Positions 1 through 9,648 are shown, counted from the stretch's first letter. The stretch: 51,962 nt of DNA from Aliidiomarina sanyensis (GCF_003987175.1 NZ_PIPM01000012.1:1-51962); one strand, 5' to 3'. Translations and numbers: made by a program. Notes: generated by a model from the sequence alone, not told the origin.

Positions 1-124
1 TGCGGTTCAGCTAGTGATTCCCCTTACCGGGCTCACAGAGGACTCTCACCTCCAAGTCATCCTGTCAGTACCACCTGTACAGGAATAGCACCCGTCAGGG
101 CGCAACGCGCCGTGCCCGGCGCAC
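1..124 (-). mobile_element. Group II intron, 5' part (bacterial class C type), cut by window edge
   Basis: Read on the minus strand, the element starts at 124 with GTGCGCC, the usual 5' end of bacterial group II introns. Further in come GGTGAGAGTCC (about 49-39) and CACTAGCTGAACCGCA at the window edge, which match the domain I layout of these introns as I remember it (GGTGAGAGTCC, then a TAGCAGTTAGCTTA-ACGCAAGGGTG type stretch). It lies directly behind a rho-independent terminator hairpin (129-166), which is the known target choice of class C introns. Only domain I is in the window; the reverse transcriptase/maturase frame, if present, would lie outside to the left. Identification is by recalled consensus, not by a covariance search. 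Confidence 0.78.
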
Positions 125-128
125 AACT

Positions 129-166
129 AAAAGCCCAGCTCACCATTCGGTTGAGCTGGGCTTTTT
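129..166 (-). terminator. Rho-independent terminator of tRNA-Leu
   Basis: The minus strand shows the hairpin AAAGCCCAGCTCA / TGAGCTGGGCTTTT with a short loop, about 20 bases after the CCA end of tRNA-Leu. The T-run is short (TTTTAGTT) because the group II intron follows at 124, so the intron sits at the end of the T-run without destroying the stem. Confidence 0.85.
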
Positions 167-183
167 GAATCTGGCCGTACAAG

Positions 184-271
184 TGGTGCCTGGGGTCGGA
201 CTCGAACCGACACGGGGGATTAGCCCGGCGGATTTTGAATCCGCTGCGTCTACCAATTTCGCCACCCAGGC
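184..271 (-). tRNA. tRNA-Leu (anticodon CAA)
   Basis: The minus strand folds into a complete class II tRNA. The acceptor arm is GCCTGGG/CCCAGGC, the anticodon stem is GCGGA/TCCGC around loop TTCAAAA (anticodon CAA, reads UUG), there is a long leucine-type variable arm, and the T-loop is GTTCGAGTC. The CCA end is encoded (186-184). It has its own promoter upstream and a terminator downstream, so it appears to be a single-gene transcription unit. Confidence 0.97.
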
Positions 272-311
272 ATTTTCTTGAGGTGACGTTCTCGCGAAGA
301 GAACGCTGCGC

Positions 312-339
312 ATTATACCCATGATCGAGGCCTGTGCAA
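312..339 (-). promoter_or_regulatory. Promoter of tRNA-Leu
   Basis: The minus strand carries TTGCAC (339-334), a 16-base spacer and a perfect TATAAT (317-312), followed by the GC-rich stretch GCGCAGCG. Strong hexamers with a GC-rich discriminator are typical of stable-RNA promoters under stringent control. The predicted start near 305 falls at the foot of a small hairpin (287-305). Confidence 0.8.
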
Positions 340-409
340 GGGGTGCTGCAAAAAAATAACGCCTCATGTATCATCTTGAACTCTCAAATGTTCAGGATTT
401 CACCAACTC

Positions 410-931
410 ATGACTTCACACCCTCAATCAGATGACTTTACCCCCCAAATAGGCACATTTCCGCGCGCCGGATTTTGGCGACGCATTGGCGCGATTATCT
501 ATGACCTTCTTGTCATCACTGCGGTCATTATGTTTGCCGCAGGTGCTGGGTTAGCGGTCGTGGTGGGGCTCGAAGTGGCAGGGCTGATTACATTGGCTGA
601 AGGACAGGATCATGCAGGCGTGGTCCAAGGAAACCCACTTTTCACTCTCTATATTATCGGGGTGATCATTCTATTTTATGCCGGATTTTGGCGCCGCGGT
701 GGTCAAACACTTGGCATGCGTGCGTGGCGGATGCGTGTGCAAAATACCGATGGCAGTCGCGTGAGCTGGAAACAAGCCTTGATTCGAACCCTCACTGCAT
801 TGCTTGGCCTCGGGAACTTTTGGGTTCTTTTCAGCCGTGAAAAACTTGCGTTACAGGATAAGGTTGCAGGGTGTGAAGTGGTGGTTTTGTCGGTAGAAGC
901 GAACCAATTTAAGAACTGGAAACGTAAGTAA
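410..931 (+). CDS. RDD family membrane protein
   Basis: A 173-residue protein of the RDD family, small inner-membrane proteins of mostly unknown or transport-related role. The N-terminal soluble stretch (about 1-20) leads into FWRRIGAIIYD, the arginine/aspartate motif that names the family, then hydrophobic segments at about 30-60 and 80-100. A second conserved motif, GGQTLGMRAWRMRV, lies near residue 110. It is convergent with lptG, whose stop codon is 33 bases away; this gene is often found near lptFG in related bacteria, but no functional link is shown here. The membrane fold is clear and the substrate unknown. Confidence 0.85.
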   Translation: MTSHPQSDDFTPQIGTFPRAGFWRRIGAIIYDLLVITAVIMFAAGAGLAVVVGLEVAGLITLAEGQDHAGVVQGNPLFTLYIIGVIILFYAGFWRRGGQTLGMRAWRMRVQNTDGSRVSWKQALIRTLTALLGLGNFWVLFSREKLALQDKVAGCEVVVLSVEANQFKNWKRK

Positions 932-964
932 ACGGTGCTCCCAACCCAGTACAAACCACGGGAA

Positions 965-2035
965 TTAAATGCGGTTGCGGGACAAAATATAAATGGCGGC
1001 AGAGGCAAAAATCAGCCCCGGCAAAATAGCCCCTAAAAATGGCGGGATTTGATAGACCTGAGAAATAGGTCCAAACACTTCGTTAAACACATGGAAGGTG
1101 AAGCCGGTGATCACCCCCAATAGCACCCTTGCCCCCATAGTGACCGACCGCAATGGTCCAAAGATAAACGACAGCGCGACCAGCAACATCACCGCAACCG
1201 TAAACGGAACCATCACCTTGCGCCAGAAAGCGAGTTCGTATCGACTCGCATCCTGCCGGTTGGCACGCAAATACGACACATAGCTGTTTAAGCCAGAAAT
1301 CGAGAGCGACTCGGGCCGAACAGTAAAAATGCCCAATTTCTCAGGCGTCAGTGTTGAACGCCAACTCCAACTTGCGAGCTGGTAGTTTTGAACTTCGGTA
1401 TCACTCAATTCGGTATACTGAGCATCATGGACGCGCCACTCTGGTCCAATGTAGGTCGCACGGCCGCCATGAATGACTTTATCGAGCTCACGACCGTTGA
1501 ATTGATAGATGGTAACGTTCTTCAAACGTCCAACATCCTCAACCTCACCGATATGGATAAAATGGTTGCCATCTTTTGCCCAAATGCCATGGTCCCCACT
1601 AATCAGACTGCCTCCGCTCACTGCTTGAGCACGCAACTGACGAGCCTGGGACTCAAGCTGCGGCGCTATCCACTCGCCAATAACCAGCACGGCAAGCATC
1701 ATCACCACAGCAGACTTCATTACCGAGCCAATCAGATTTAAACGCGACCGCCCTGCCGCCATCATTACGGTCAGCTCGCTATTACTGGCAAGGAGTCCCA
1801 TGCCAATCAGACCTCCAAGCAGCGCTGCAATCGGGAAGAACATTTCGACATCGCGCGGAAAACTTAGCACCACAAAAACGAGGACATCCGTCATATCGTA
1901 GGTACCCCGCCCAATCGCGCGAATCTGCTCAACAAAACGGATCAGTGCGCTCAAGCCCGTTAACACCACAAGGCTAAGCAACGAGGTCATCAAGACCGTT
2001 TTGCCGATGTAACGATCGAGAATACTAAACATCAT
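965..2035 (-). CDS. lptG: LPS export ABC transporter permease LptG
   Basis: Inner-membrane permease subunit of the LptB2FG complex, which extracts lipopolysaccharide from the inner membrane and passes it to the LptC-A-D bridge. The protein of about 356 residues starts MMFSILDRYIGKTVL. It has three N-terminal membrane helices (ending near the segment LLGGLIGMGLLASNSELTVMMA), a periplasmic beta-jellyroll middle part, and three C-terminal helices ending YILSRNRI. The start (ATG at 2035, or the next ATG at 2032) overlaps the TGA of lptF, so the pair is translationally coupled. A longer reading frame extends upstream inside lptF, but homologues start here. Confidence 0.95.
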   Translation of the reverse strand: MMFSILDRYIGKTVLMTSLLSLVVLTGLSALIRFVEQIRAIGRGTYDMTDVLVFVVLSFPRDVEMFFPIAALLGGLIGMGLLASNSELTVMMAAGRSRLNLIGSVMKSAVVMMLAVLVIGEWIAPQLESQARQLRAQAVSGGSLISGDHGIWAKDGNHFIHIGEVEDVGRLKNVTIYQFNGRELDKVIHGGRATYIGPEWRVHDAQYTELSDTEVQNYQLASWSWRSTLTPEKLGIFTVRPESLSISGLNSYVSYLRANRQDASRYELAFWRKVMVPFTVAVMLLVALSFIFGPLRSVTMGARVLLGVITGFTFHVFNEVFGPISQVYQIPPFLGAILPGLIFASAAIYILSRNRI

Positions 2036-3141
2036 CGCTGCCCTCGAATAGCGGCCCGCATTCGGTACCCAACCGGGCGTTCCCGCACCAGCAATGAAAT
2101 CCCCACCAATAACAAGCCGATGTGAATCCACCACAACCCGAGGGATTCAGGCAATGAGCCATCGGCGAGTGCGCGTTTAGCGGCCATCAAAATCATGAAG
2201 TAGGCCATATAAATCAAAATTGCGGGCCCCATCTTGGCAAACTTACCCTGCCGCGGATTGACCCGGCTGAGTGGAACGGCGATCAAGGTCAACAAGGGCA
2301 TCGCAAGAGGAATAGCAATCCGCCATTGCATCTCAGCGCGGGCTTCGGTTCCCGGTGTTTGCATCAGTTCTTGTGTAGTAATCGCTTCGAGGCGACGTCG
2401 TTCTTCGTCCATTTCTTGTTCACGAATTTGAATTTGGTACTCATCAAAGCGCATCACATGATGGTCGAGGTTCACGAGTGATTGGGAATAGCGACGTCCA
2501 TCATCAAGAATCAATAATTGCGCGCCATTGGAAAGCGTTTCAACCCGCCCTCTCGCGGACATTACCACACTCGCACGTTGGTCTTCGCCGAGCTCTCCGC
2601 GGGCGGGTAATTGCGCCACAAAGATTTCTTCCAGTTCCCCATCCCGCCCCTGGTTCTCAACAAAAATGACCGCGCGTTGTTGCGCCGCTTGCTGGAAACG
2701 TCCGGGTTGAATCACCGAAACACCGGCTTCGGCTCGCGCTCGTTCCGCAAGAGAATGCTCTTGTGAGAGCGCCCACGGACTTAACCAGAGTGTTAACAAT
2801 GCGGTCGCTACGGAGAGAATGAGAGCAAAAACTAACGTGACCCGTGTGACATACCATTCGCTTACGCCACAGGCATGAAGAACTGACATCTCATGATCAG
2901 TATACATCCGACCGTGAGCCATCAAGACCCCAAGGAAAAGACTGATCGGAAGAATAAGGGAAGCCAATCCCGGAAGTTGTAAGCCTAGAACGGTCAATAT
3001 CAATTGGGCAGGTAGCTGCCCGTCAGACGCCTGCGTCAAAATCTGCACGAACTGCTGACTCACAAAAATGGTCAACAACACAACGAAAACAGCAATTTGT
3101 GCTTTGAATGTCTCTTTAATAATGTAACGAAAAATGAGCAC
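2032..3141 (-). CDS. lptF: LPS export ABC transporter permease LptF
   Basis: Partner of LptG in the LPS-extracting LptB2FG transporter. It has 369 residues, the family's usual length. It starts with GTG (MLIFRYIIKETFKAQ), aligning with the E. coli start MIIIRYLVRETLKSQ; AAGGA lies 8 bases upstream and supports this start. The conserved segments LILPISLFLGVLMAHGRMYTDHE and VPLSRVNPRQGKFAKMGPA are present at the two membrane bundles, with a periplasmic domain between. It is the first gene of lptF-lptG and diverges from pepA across a 345-bp intergenic region, the same arrangement as in E. coli. Confidence 0.95.
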   Translation of the reverse strand: MLIFRYIIKETFKAQIAVFVVLLTIFVSQQFVQILTQASDGQLPAQLILTVLGLQLPGLASLILPISLFLGVLMAHGRMYTDHEMSVLHACGVSEWYVTRVTLVFALILSVATALLTLWLSPWALSQEHSLAERARAEAGVSVIQPGRFQQAAQQRAVIFVENQGRDGELEEIFVAQLPARGELGEDQRASVVMSARGRVETLSNGAQLLILDDGRRYSQSLVNLDHHVMRFDEYQIQIREQEMDEERRRLEAITTQELMQTPGTEARAEMQWRIAIPLAMPLLTLIAVPLSRVNPRQGKFAKMGPAILIYMAYFMILMAAKRALADGSLPESLGLWWIHIGLLLVGISLLVRERPVGYRMRAAIRGQR

Positions 3142-3190
3142 GTGCTCAGTCCTTAACTTCGTTTTTCACTGGAAATCGTCAAATTTTTCA

Positions 3191-3272
3191 GTAAACTTTG
3201 TGTTTTGGCAAGTTTAATCCGTGAAAAGTAAGTTTAATCGGTTCTGCCGCGGTTCATTTTCAAAGTTTACTC
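3191..3272. repeat. Cluster of four AGTTTA-type repeats between lptF and pepA
   Basis: Four related boxes lie in the 345-bp divergent region (3142-3487): GTAAACTTTG (3191-3200, reverse), AAGTTTAATCCG (3210-3221), AAGTTTAATCGG (3230-3241) and CAAAGTTTAC (3261-3270). The outer two are exact reverse complements of each other; the inner two are direct repeats 20 bp apart, about two helical turns. This looks like a set of binding sites for an unknown regulator of lptFG and/or pepA. Nothing else coding is visible in the region. Confidence 0.45.
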
Positions 3273-3402
3273 TGGGTTTTTAAAGCCTTTTTGCGCTCTT
3301 TTTTAGCAAACTGATAGAGCGAACTGAGCCGCAGGTACGAAGGCCTATTCGGACATCGAGAGCCCAACCGCACGAATGCGCTACACCAAGCCCTGAAGTG
3401 CG

Positions 3403-3431
3403 TTATTCTGACCCGCAGAACCCGATAAAAT
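3403..3431 (+). promoter_or_regulatory. Possible promoter of pepA-holC-valS
   Basis: TTATTC (3403-3408), a 17-base spacer and TAAAAT (3426-3431) lie about 55 bases before the pepA start. A 6-bp inverted repeat GAAGCG/CGCTTC (3433-3458) follows in the expected 5' leader. The -35 element is weak, so the call is tentative. Confidence 0.4.
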
Positions 3432-3487
3432 AGAAGCGTTAACATGATGCCACGCTTCGTGCTAATACACCAGAAATGGGAGAGTTT

Positions 3488-4993
3488 ATGGAATTCAATG
3501 TAAAAAGCGGTAGCCCAGAAAAACAACGGTCCGCGTGTATCGTGGTCGGGGTATTTGAGCCGCGCCGCTTATCCGCAGCTGCCGAGCAACTCGACAAAAT
3601 TAGCGATGGTTACTTGAGCAATCTACTACGCCGTGGTGACATTGAAGGCAAAGCTGGCCAAACGCTCCTGCTGCATAATGTACCAAACGTTCTGAGTGAA
3701 CGCATTTTATTGGTTGGGTGTGGTAAAGAACGCGAGCTCGATGAACGACAATATCGGCAAATTATTAGCAAAACCATTGCGACACTGAATGAAACAGGAG
3801 CGATGGAAGCAGTCTGTTTTCTCAGCGAACTGCACGTCAAGAGCCGTGACACCTATTGGAAAGTGCGCCACGCGGTGGAAGCCGCGCAAGGGAGCCTATA
3901 CGCATTTGACCAACTGAAAACACACAAAGAAGAGCCGCGCCGTCCACTGCGGAAGCTCGTTTTCAACGTCCCGACCCGTCGTGAGCTTCCCATTGGCGAG
4001 CGAGCGGTTGCACACGGTTTGGCCGTTGCAAAAGGGGTAAAGCTGTGTCGTGATGCCGCCAACATGCCACCGAATATCTGCACACCGGTATGGCTCGCAG
4101 AGCAAGCTGAAGCCGTTGCAGAGCATTATGAAGCGCTGCACGTTGAGCGCGTGAATGAAACCGATATGGCTGAGGCGGGAATGAACGCATACCTTGCAGT
4201 CAGTCGCGGTTCAGAAAACCCAGCCGTCATGACGATAATGCATTATCGCGGCGCCGCTGACGATAAAGCCCCCATTGTATTGATTGGCAAAGGGCTTACC
4301 TTTGACTCGGGCGGGATTTCGATCAAGCCGTCAGAAGCCATGGACGAAATGAAATACGACATGGGTGGTGCCGCAGGCGTACTCGGCACCATGCAAGCAC
4401 TTGCAGAGTTGAAGCTCCCGATCAATGTCATTGGTATTCTTGCAGGCTGCGAGAACATGCCCGATGGGCGAGCGTATCGCCCCGGTGACATCATCAAAAC
4501 CATGTCGGGTCAAACCGTAGAAGTCCTTAACACGGATGCAGAAGGTCGCCTTGTATTGTGTGATGCGCTGACCTATGTGGAGCGTTTCAATCCAGAGTCA
4601 GTAATTGATATCGCAACGCTCACTGGCGCCTGCGTAGTTGCCCTTGGGCCACATGCAACCGGGTTAATGAGTAATCACAACCCGCTGGCACACGAACTCC
4701 TTAACGTAGGCAAGCAAAGCGGTGATCGCGCTTGGCAATTGCCCCTATGGGATGAATATCAGGAAATGCTTGAAAGCCCCTTTGCTGATATGACAAACCT
4801 TGGTGGACGCGCAGCAGGAACCATCACCGCAGCATGTTTCTTGTCTCGCTTTGCGAAGAAATATCACTGGGCGCACTTAGACATCGCAGGCACCGCATGG
4901 AAAGGTGGCAAAGAAAAAGGCAGTACCGGGCGCCCGGTTCCGATGCTGACCCAATTTTTGCTCGCGCGCGCAAACGCAGCACAGGGTGAGTAA
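3488..4993 (+). CDS. pepA: Leucyl aminopeptidase PepA
   Basis: M17 family leucyl aminopeptidase, a two-metal hexameric cytosolic enzyme that removes N-terminal residues. In enterobacteria the same protein also binds DNA (XerB/CarP roles), which this sequence cannot show. The start chosen is ATG at 3488 ([13 protein letters not shown], as in E. coli) with GGGAGAG just upstream; an ATG 12 bases earlier contains that RBS. It has 501 residues. The metal and active-site segments [17 protein letters not shown] (about 267-283) and [10 protein letters not shown] (about 348-357) are intact. First gene of pepA-holC-valS. Confidence 0.97.
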   Translation: MEFNVKSGSPEKQRSACIVVGVFEPRRLSAAAEQLDKISDGYLSNLLRRGDIEGKAGQTLLLHNVPNVLSERILLVGCGKERELDERQYRQIISKTIATLNETGAMEAVCFLSELHVKSRDTYWKVRHAVEAAQGSLYAFDQLKTHKEEPRRPLRKLVFNVPTRRELPIGERAVAHGLAVAKGVKLCRDAANMPPNICTPVWLAEQAEAVAEHYEALHVERVNETDMAEAGMNAYLAVSRGSENPAVMTIMHYRGAADDKAPIVLIGKGLTFDSGGISIKPSEAMDEMKYDMGGAAGVLGTMQALAELKLPINVIGILAGCENMPDGRAYRPGDIIKTMSGQTVEVLNTDAEGRLVLCDALTYVERFNPESVIDIATLTGACVVALGPHATGLMSNHNPLAHELLNVGKQSGDRAWQLPLWDEYQEMLESPFADMTNLGGRAAGTITAACFLSRFAKKYHWAHLDIAGTAWKGGKEKGSTGRPVPMLTQFLLARANAAQGE

Positions 4994-5437
4994 GTGGCCA
5001 CCGAAGTGACGTTCTACGTCCTTAGCGAAGGACAAGCGGCAGAGGAAGTTGCGTGCACGCTCCTCATTGAGCGACTCCAACGGCGACAGCGAATCGCTGT
5101 GATGGCGAACGACAAGCAAGCAGCAGAGGCGTTTGATGAACTACTATGGTCACTTCCTGCAGAACGCTTCGTTCCCCATAGCCTGGTTGGCGAGGGAGGT
5201 GCAGGCGGAGCGCCGGTGGTGATCGGTTGGGATCAACCGCTCTCTGACTATGGCTATCAAAAACATCTGCTGGTCAATCTGCAAGCTCACGCACCCGATG
5301 TCGCACACCAGTTTCGATCGGTAATTGATTTTGTGCCCGCCGATACGGCTGGCAAAGAGCAGGCTCGCGAGCGTTATCGTCAGTACCGCCGTCAGGGTCT
5401 CACACTGACAACGCAGCAGCTCAACGAACCTACTTAA
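4994..5437 (+). CDS. holC: DNA polymerase III subunit chi HolC
   Basis: Chi subunit of the clamp-loader complex, linking DNA polymerase III to single-strand binding protein at the fork. It has 147 residues, starting with GTG directly after the pepA stop codon, with AGGGTGAG as RBS inside the pepA end. The N-terminal VTFYVLSE, the middle [10 protein letters not shown] and the [13 protein letters not shown] segments follow the family pattern. It lies in the conserved pepA-holC-valS order, and tight spacing suggests coupling to pepA translation. The C-terminal RYRQYRRQG segment is also typical. Confidence 0.93.
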   Translation: MATEVTFYVLSEGQAAEEVACTLLIERLQRRQRIAVMANDKQAAEAFDELLWSLPAERFVPHSLVGEGGAGGAPVVIGWDQPLSDYGYQKHLLVNLQAHAPDVAHQFRSVIDFVPADTAGKEQARERYRQYRRQGLTLTTQQLNEPT

Positions 5438-5457
5438 GATTTGTATTGAAGGACAGC

Positions 5458-8307
5458 ATGGATAAAACGTATTCGCCCCAGAATATTGAACAGCGCTTGT
5501 ACGAACACTGGGAACAAGCTGGTTATTTCCGTCCGTCGCAGCAAGGCCCGTCCTACTGCATCATGATCCCGCCACCGAATGTGACGGGATCACTGCATAT
5601 GGGGCATGCATTTCAACATACGTTGATGGACACCCTCGTTCGCTATAAGCGAATGGATGGTTATAACGCCTTGTGGCAAGTCGGAACGGACCATGCCGGT
5701 ATCGCCACGCAAATGGTTGTTGAGCGCAAGCTTGCGGCCCAAGGTTTGGACCGTCACACACTCGGTCGTGAACGCTTTATTGAACGGGTATGGGACTGGA
5801 AGGCAGAGTCCGGCGGCACCATTACTCAACAAATGCGACGTCTCGGCGATTCCGTGGATTGGGATCGCGAGCGTTTCACCATGGATGATGGGCTATCGAA
5901 AGCCGTTCAAGAAGTCTTTGTGCGCTTATTTGAAGACGATCTGATCTACCGCGGTAAACGTTTGGTCAATTGGGACCCGAAGCTCAAAACTGCTATCTCC
6001 GATCTGGAAGTTGAGAATAAAGAAAGCCAAGGCAGCCTCTGGCACTTACGCTACCCCCTGGCCGATGGAGCGACGACTGCTGATGGAAAATCATACCTCG
6101 TTGTAGCTACAACGCGTCCAGAAACGATGCTCGGTGACGCGGCGGTTGCCGTGCATCCAGAAGATGAGCGCTATCAGGCACTGCATGGGAAGTTCATTGA
6201 GCTTCCTCTCACCGGACGCCGTATTCCAATCATCGTCGACGATTATGTTGATCAAGAATTCGGATCCGGTTGCGTTAAGATCACGCCCGCTCACGATTTT
6301 AATGACTATGACATTGGCAAGCGTCATAACCTTCCACTCATTAATATCCTGAGCGACGATGCTCATATCCTTGCAAACGCTGAAGTATTCGATCTGAAAG
6401 GCCAGCCTCGCACTGATGTCGCTACGGCATTGCCACAAGCCTTCGCGGGCCTCGAGCGCTTTGCAGCCCGAAAAGCGGTTGTGCAAGCACTTGATGATGC
6501 AGATTTACTCGAAAAAATCGAAAAGCATGACAACAAAGTACCCTATGGTGATCGTTCGGGTGTCGTCATCGAACCATTCCTCACAGACCAATGGTATGTG
6601 CGTGTTGCACCTTTAGCTGAGACCGCAACCAAAGCGGTTGAAGATGGCGAAATTCAGTTTGTTCCAAAACAGTACGAAAACATGTATTTCAGCTGGATGC
6701 GCGATATCCAAGATTGGTGTATTTCGCGTCAGCTCTGGTGGGGGCATCGAATCCCGGCTTGGTACGATGCGGATGGCAATGTCTACGTCGGACGCAGTGA
6801 GGCCGAGGTACGAGCCAAGCATGATATCGCGGAGCATGTCACCCTAACCCAAGACAATGACGTCCTTGATACGTGGTTCTCATCTGCGCTGTGGACCTTC
6901 TCCACCCTCGGTTGGCCGGAAGAGACGGATGACTTAAAGACATTCCACCCGACCGACGTGTTGGTTACAGGTTTTGACATTATTTTCTTCTGGGTCGCTC
7001 GGATGATTATGATGACCATGCACTTCCTTAAAGACGAGCATGGTAAACCGCAAGTCCCGTTCAAGACCGTCTATGTGACAGGACTAATTCGTGATGAACA
7101 AGGGAACAAGATGTCGAAGTCCAAAGGCAACGTAATTGATCCTTTGGATATGATTGATGGCATTGAACTTGATCAGCTTGTTGAAAAACGTACCAGCAAT
7201 CTAATGCAAGAAAAGCTGGCTCAACAAATTGCCAAGCGAACCCAAAACGAATTCCCACAAGGTATCTCGGCGCATGGTACCGATGCCCTGCGCTTCACGC
7301 TCGCTGCATTGGCCTCAACCGGGCGCGACATCAACTGGGACATGAAGCGCCTAGAAGGCTACCGAAACTTCTGCAACAAGTTGTGGAATGCCAGCCGCTA
7401 TGTCTTGATGAACACCGAGTCCCATGATTGTGGATTAGAGGTGAGCGAGGATGCCCTCGAACTCTCCCTCGCGGACCAGTGGATCATTGAGCGATTCAAT
7501 ATGACCGTAAAGCAATTCCGCCATGCCCTCGACACCTATCGGTTCGACCATGCGGCGAGCATTGCTTACGAGTTTACTTGGAACCAATTCTGTGACTGGT
7601 ACCTTGAGTTGACCAAGCCTGTCTTGCTGTCCGGCACCCCAGCTCAGCAGCGTGGCACTCGCAGAACCTTGGTCACGGTACTTGAGCAATTACTCCGCTT
7701 GCTCCATCCACTGCTGCCTTTCATCACCGAGGAGATTTGGCAGCGTGTTGCAGAAGTAGCAGGAACTCATGCAGATACCATCATGAATCAAGCCTACCCG
7801 CAGGAGCAACCAACACGGTTTGCACAAGCTCAGGATGACATGGAGTGGCTGAAACAAGTGATCGTGGGAATTCGGAATATTCGCGGAGAGATGGATTTAT
7901 CACCGAACAAATCATTGCCGGTTCTGATTGCGAATGCCGATGATACGGCCCAGCGACGCTTGGAGCAAAATGAATCATTCTTGGCAGCTCTTGCGAAGCT
8001 TGAGTCGATTACCTTCCTGACATCAACCGACGACGCGCCCGCAAGTGCCACAGCGTTGGTGGGTCGCATGGAAATTCACATCCCAATGGCCGGACTCATT
8101 GATAAAGATGCTGAGCTTTCGCGACTCGCCAAAGCAATCGAAAAAGCACAGGGGGACCTTCAACGCGTATCGGGCAAACTGCAAAATGAGAATTTTGTAA
8201 GCCGAGCGCCGGCGGAGGTCATTGCCAAAGAACGAGAAAAACAAGCGGAAGCGGAAGAAACACTGAGGCAACTTCAGCAGCAGCACGCACGCATTCTCGA
8301 GCTTTAA
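5458..8307 (+). CDS. valS: Valine-tRNA ligase ValS
   Basis: Class I aminoacyl-tRNA synthetase charging tRNA-Val. It has 949 residues, the normal length. The start is ATG at 5458 ([19 protein letters not shown]) preceded by GAAGGA; an in-frame TTG at 5446 lies too close to that RBS. The HIGH-type motif HMGH is near residue 47 and KMSKSKGN near 551. The editing (CP1) domain lies between them, and the C-terminal coiled-coil arm is about 880-949. Third gene of pepA-holC-valS; a hairpin terminator follows at 8331. Confidence 0.98.
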   Translation: MDKTYSPQNIEQRLYEHWEQAGYFRPSQQGPSYCIMIPPPNVTGSLHMGHAFQHTLMDTLVRYKRMDGYNALWQVGTDHAGIATQMVVERKLAAQGLDRHTLGRERFIERVWDWKAESGGTITQQMRRLGDSVDWDRERFTMDDGLSKAVQEVFVRLFEDDLIYRGKRLVNWDPKLKTAISDLEVENKESQGSLWHLRYPLADGATTADGKSYLVVATTRPETMLGDAAVAVHPEDERYQALHGKFIELPLTGRRIPIIVDDYVDQEFGSGCVKITPAHDFNDYDIGKRHNLPLINILSDDAHILANAEVFDLKGQPRTDVATALPQAFAGLERFAARKAVVQALDDADLLEKIEKHDNKVPYGDRSGVVIEPFLTDQWYVRVAPLAETATKAVEDGEIQFVPKQYENMYFSWMRDIQDWCISRQLWWGHRIPAWYDADGNVYVGRSEAEVRAKHDIAEHVTLTQDNDVLDTWFSSALWTFSTLGWPEETDDLKTFHPTDVLVTGFDIIFFWVARMIMMTMHFLKDEHGKPQVPFKTVYVTGLIRDEQGNKMSKSKGNVIDPLDMIDGIELDQLVEKRTSNLMQEKLAQQIAKRTQNEFPQGISAHGTDALRFTLAALASTGRDINWDMKRLEGYRNFCNKLWNASRYVLMNTESHDCGLEVSEDALELSLADQWIIERFNMTVKQFRHALDTYRFDHAASIAYEFTWNQFCDWYLELTKPVLLSGTPAQQRGTRRTLVTVLEQLLRLLHPLLPFITEEIWQRVAEVAGTHADTIMNQAYPQEQPTRFAQAQDDMEWLKQVIVGIRNIRGEMDLSPNKSLPVLIANADDTAQRRLEQNESFLAALAKLESITFLTSTDDAPASATALVGRMEIHIPMAGLIDKDAELSRLAKAIEKAQGDLQRVSGKLQNENFVSRAPAEVIAKEREKQAEAEETLRQLQQQHARILEL

Positions 8308-8330
8308 TTTTCGGGACGATGAAACGCAAA

Positions 8331-8356
8331 ACGGTGGCTTATGCCACCGTTTTTTA
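8331..8356 (+). terminator. Terminator after valS (works in both directions)
   Basis: ACGGTGGC / GCCACCGT stem (8331-8350) with a TTAT loop and TTTTTA on the plus strand; the minus strand shows TTTT after the same stem. It sits between the convergent ends of valS and rraB. Confidence 0.85.
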
Positions 8357-8416
8357 TCTGTTAGGAGATGAACCGAGCGCTCTATTGCAGCTGGGTAAAG
8401 ATTCTGAGTAACCGAG

Positions 8417-8773
8417 TTACTCTTCCTCTTCATCGCCAAGGAAGGTTCCCCAGCCGTCATATTCGACGTGGCATGCATCCGCAACAGCACATATCTCACG
8501 AGTTTGTTGTTCAAGCACCGCAACATCTGGAAGACACTCTGTAATAGCAGCAAAATAGAAGCACGTCTTGCCATCATCCAAATGGAATTCTTCAGCGTCT
8601 TCAACGTGATATCCCAATTTGACCAATTCGACCGCCGCTTTCTCCAACTTGCTAAAGTCAGTACTCACGAGGTGATGTTCAATTTCAAGCTCAAAATCTT
8701 CCTCAATGCCGGCTTCAAGCAACGCCTCTACGGTTTCTTTACTTTGCGCTAATAACGCTTCTAAATCATTCAT
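8417..8773 (-). CDS. rraB: Ribonuclease E inhibitor RraB
   Basis: Acidic 118-residue protein of the RraB family, which binds the C-terminal half of RNase E and changes the set of RNAs it cleaves. Matches to the E. coli protein include IEHHL near residue 31, LEKAAVELVKLGYHV and the C-terminal VEYDGWGTFLGD. It ends with a run of acidic residues (GDEEEE) but lacks the longer acidic tail of the E. coli protein. Its ATG overlaps the TGA of plsC (ATGA), so the two are likely one transcript. Confidence 0.9.
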   Translation of the reverse strand: MNDLEALLAQSKETVEALLEAGIEEDFELEIEHHLVSTDFSKLEKAAVELVKLGYHVEDAEEFHLDDGKTCFYFAAITECLPDVAVLEQQTREICAVADACHVEYDGWGTFLGDEEEE

Positions 8774-9528
8774 GCGGATCGGGCCCCTTCACCCTGATTC
8801 GAATCATTCGCCAATGCAGCCACTTCATGGTCAAGCTGCGCAATCTTCTCATTCATCTGCGCATACACATCCGCCATCAACTGGCGAATCCCATCGCGAC
8901 CATAATGTTTGGTATCAACAGGCGGTAGCATTTCGAGAATCACTGTACCATTGTTCCACCGATTCAGCTTAATCTTTTTCGTGGTCGTTGACATACAGAC
9001 CGGAATGAGGGGGACTTTGGCTTGAAGTGCCGTGTGAAATGCACCTGTCTTAAAGGGCAGCAATCCCTTCCCATAACTTCGTGTTCCTTCTGGGAACATC
9101 CAAATAGACAGGTTTTTCTCCTTGATAGCGCCTACCGCTGTACCTATCGTGCCATACGCTCTGGAACTGTTCTTGCGATCAATCAGAATATTTCCAGCCA
9201 GCCAGTAAAGCTGCCCGAAAAATGGAATCCATTTCAGGCTTTTCTTACCGATAGTGACGGTCCCAGGTAATAGGGAGCGACTCATGGTAAAGATATCATA
9301 GGTGTTTTGGTGATTGGCCACATAGACAAATGGCCCCCCATTCTGGACTTGCTCTGGTACCCGTATTTCAAGCTTAACGCCGAGAATGCGATGCATACGC
9401 CCAAATAGATGGGCAAACAGGGCTGTATTGTTCCGATGAAATGGCCGGAACAAGCAGAACAGCGAGCCGAAAACTCCCGCAAATACAATAAAAACACCCA
9501 AAATGATCAATCGAATTACAGCTAACAT
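8770..9528 (-). CDS. plsC: 1-acyl-sn-glycerol-3-phosphate acyltransferase PlsC
   Basis: Membrane enzyme that adds the second acyl chain to make phosphatidic acid. It has 252 residues, with an N-terminal membrane segment LIILGVFIVFAGVFGSLF. The catalytic motif NHQNTYD (HX4D) is near residue 73 and the glycerol-phosphate binding motif FPEGTRSYGKGLLPFKTGAF near 143-162. It lies downstream of parC on the same strand, as in E. coli, but a strong terminator separates them, so it likely has its own promoter in 9529-9590. Confidence 0.95.
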   Translation of the reverse strand: MLAVIRLIILGVFIVFAGVFGSLFCLFRPFHRNNTALFAHLFGRMHRILGVKLEIRVPEQVQNGGPFVYVANHQNTYDIFTMSRSLLPGTVTIGKKSLKWIPFFGQLYWLAGNILIDRKNSSRAYGTIGTAVGAIKEKNLSIWMFPEGTRSYGKGLLPFKTGAFHTALQAKVPLIPVCMSTTTKKIKLNRWNNGTVILEMLPPVDTKHYGRDGIRQLMADVYAQMNEKIAQLDHEVAALANDSNQGEGARSA

Positions 9529-9587
9529 GTGTACACTTAAATTGAAAAACGAAGCGTTAGTATACCGACTAATTATGACAAATGCTC

Positions 9588-9625
9588 AAAAATAAAGGGC
9601 GCGATGGTCAAACCAGCGCGCCCTT
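9588..9625 (-). terminator. Terminator after parC
   Basis: The minus strand has AAGGGCGCG / CGCGCCCTT with an inner GGT/ACC pair, followed by TTTATTTTTG. It separates parC from plsC. Confidence 0.88.
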
Positions 9626-9648
9626 ATTTTGCGTACACGTGTTCTTAA

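Noticed and set aside
57..374. 105-codon minus-strand frame covering the intron end and tRNA-Leu
   Set aside because: It spans a complete tRNA and a terminator, so it is not coding.
3136..3147. Perfect palindrome GAGCACGTGCTC over the GTG start of lptF
   Set aside because: A 12-bp palindrome is expected about a dozen times by chance in 52 kb; there is no further support.
8023..8604. 193-codon minus-strand frame across the valS end and rraB
   Set aside because: It crosses the strong valS terminator and covers two well-identified genes in other frames.
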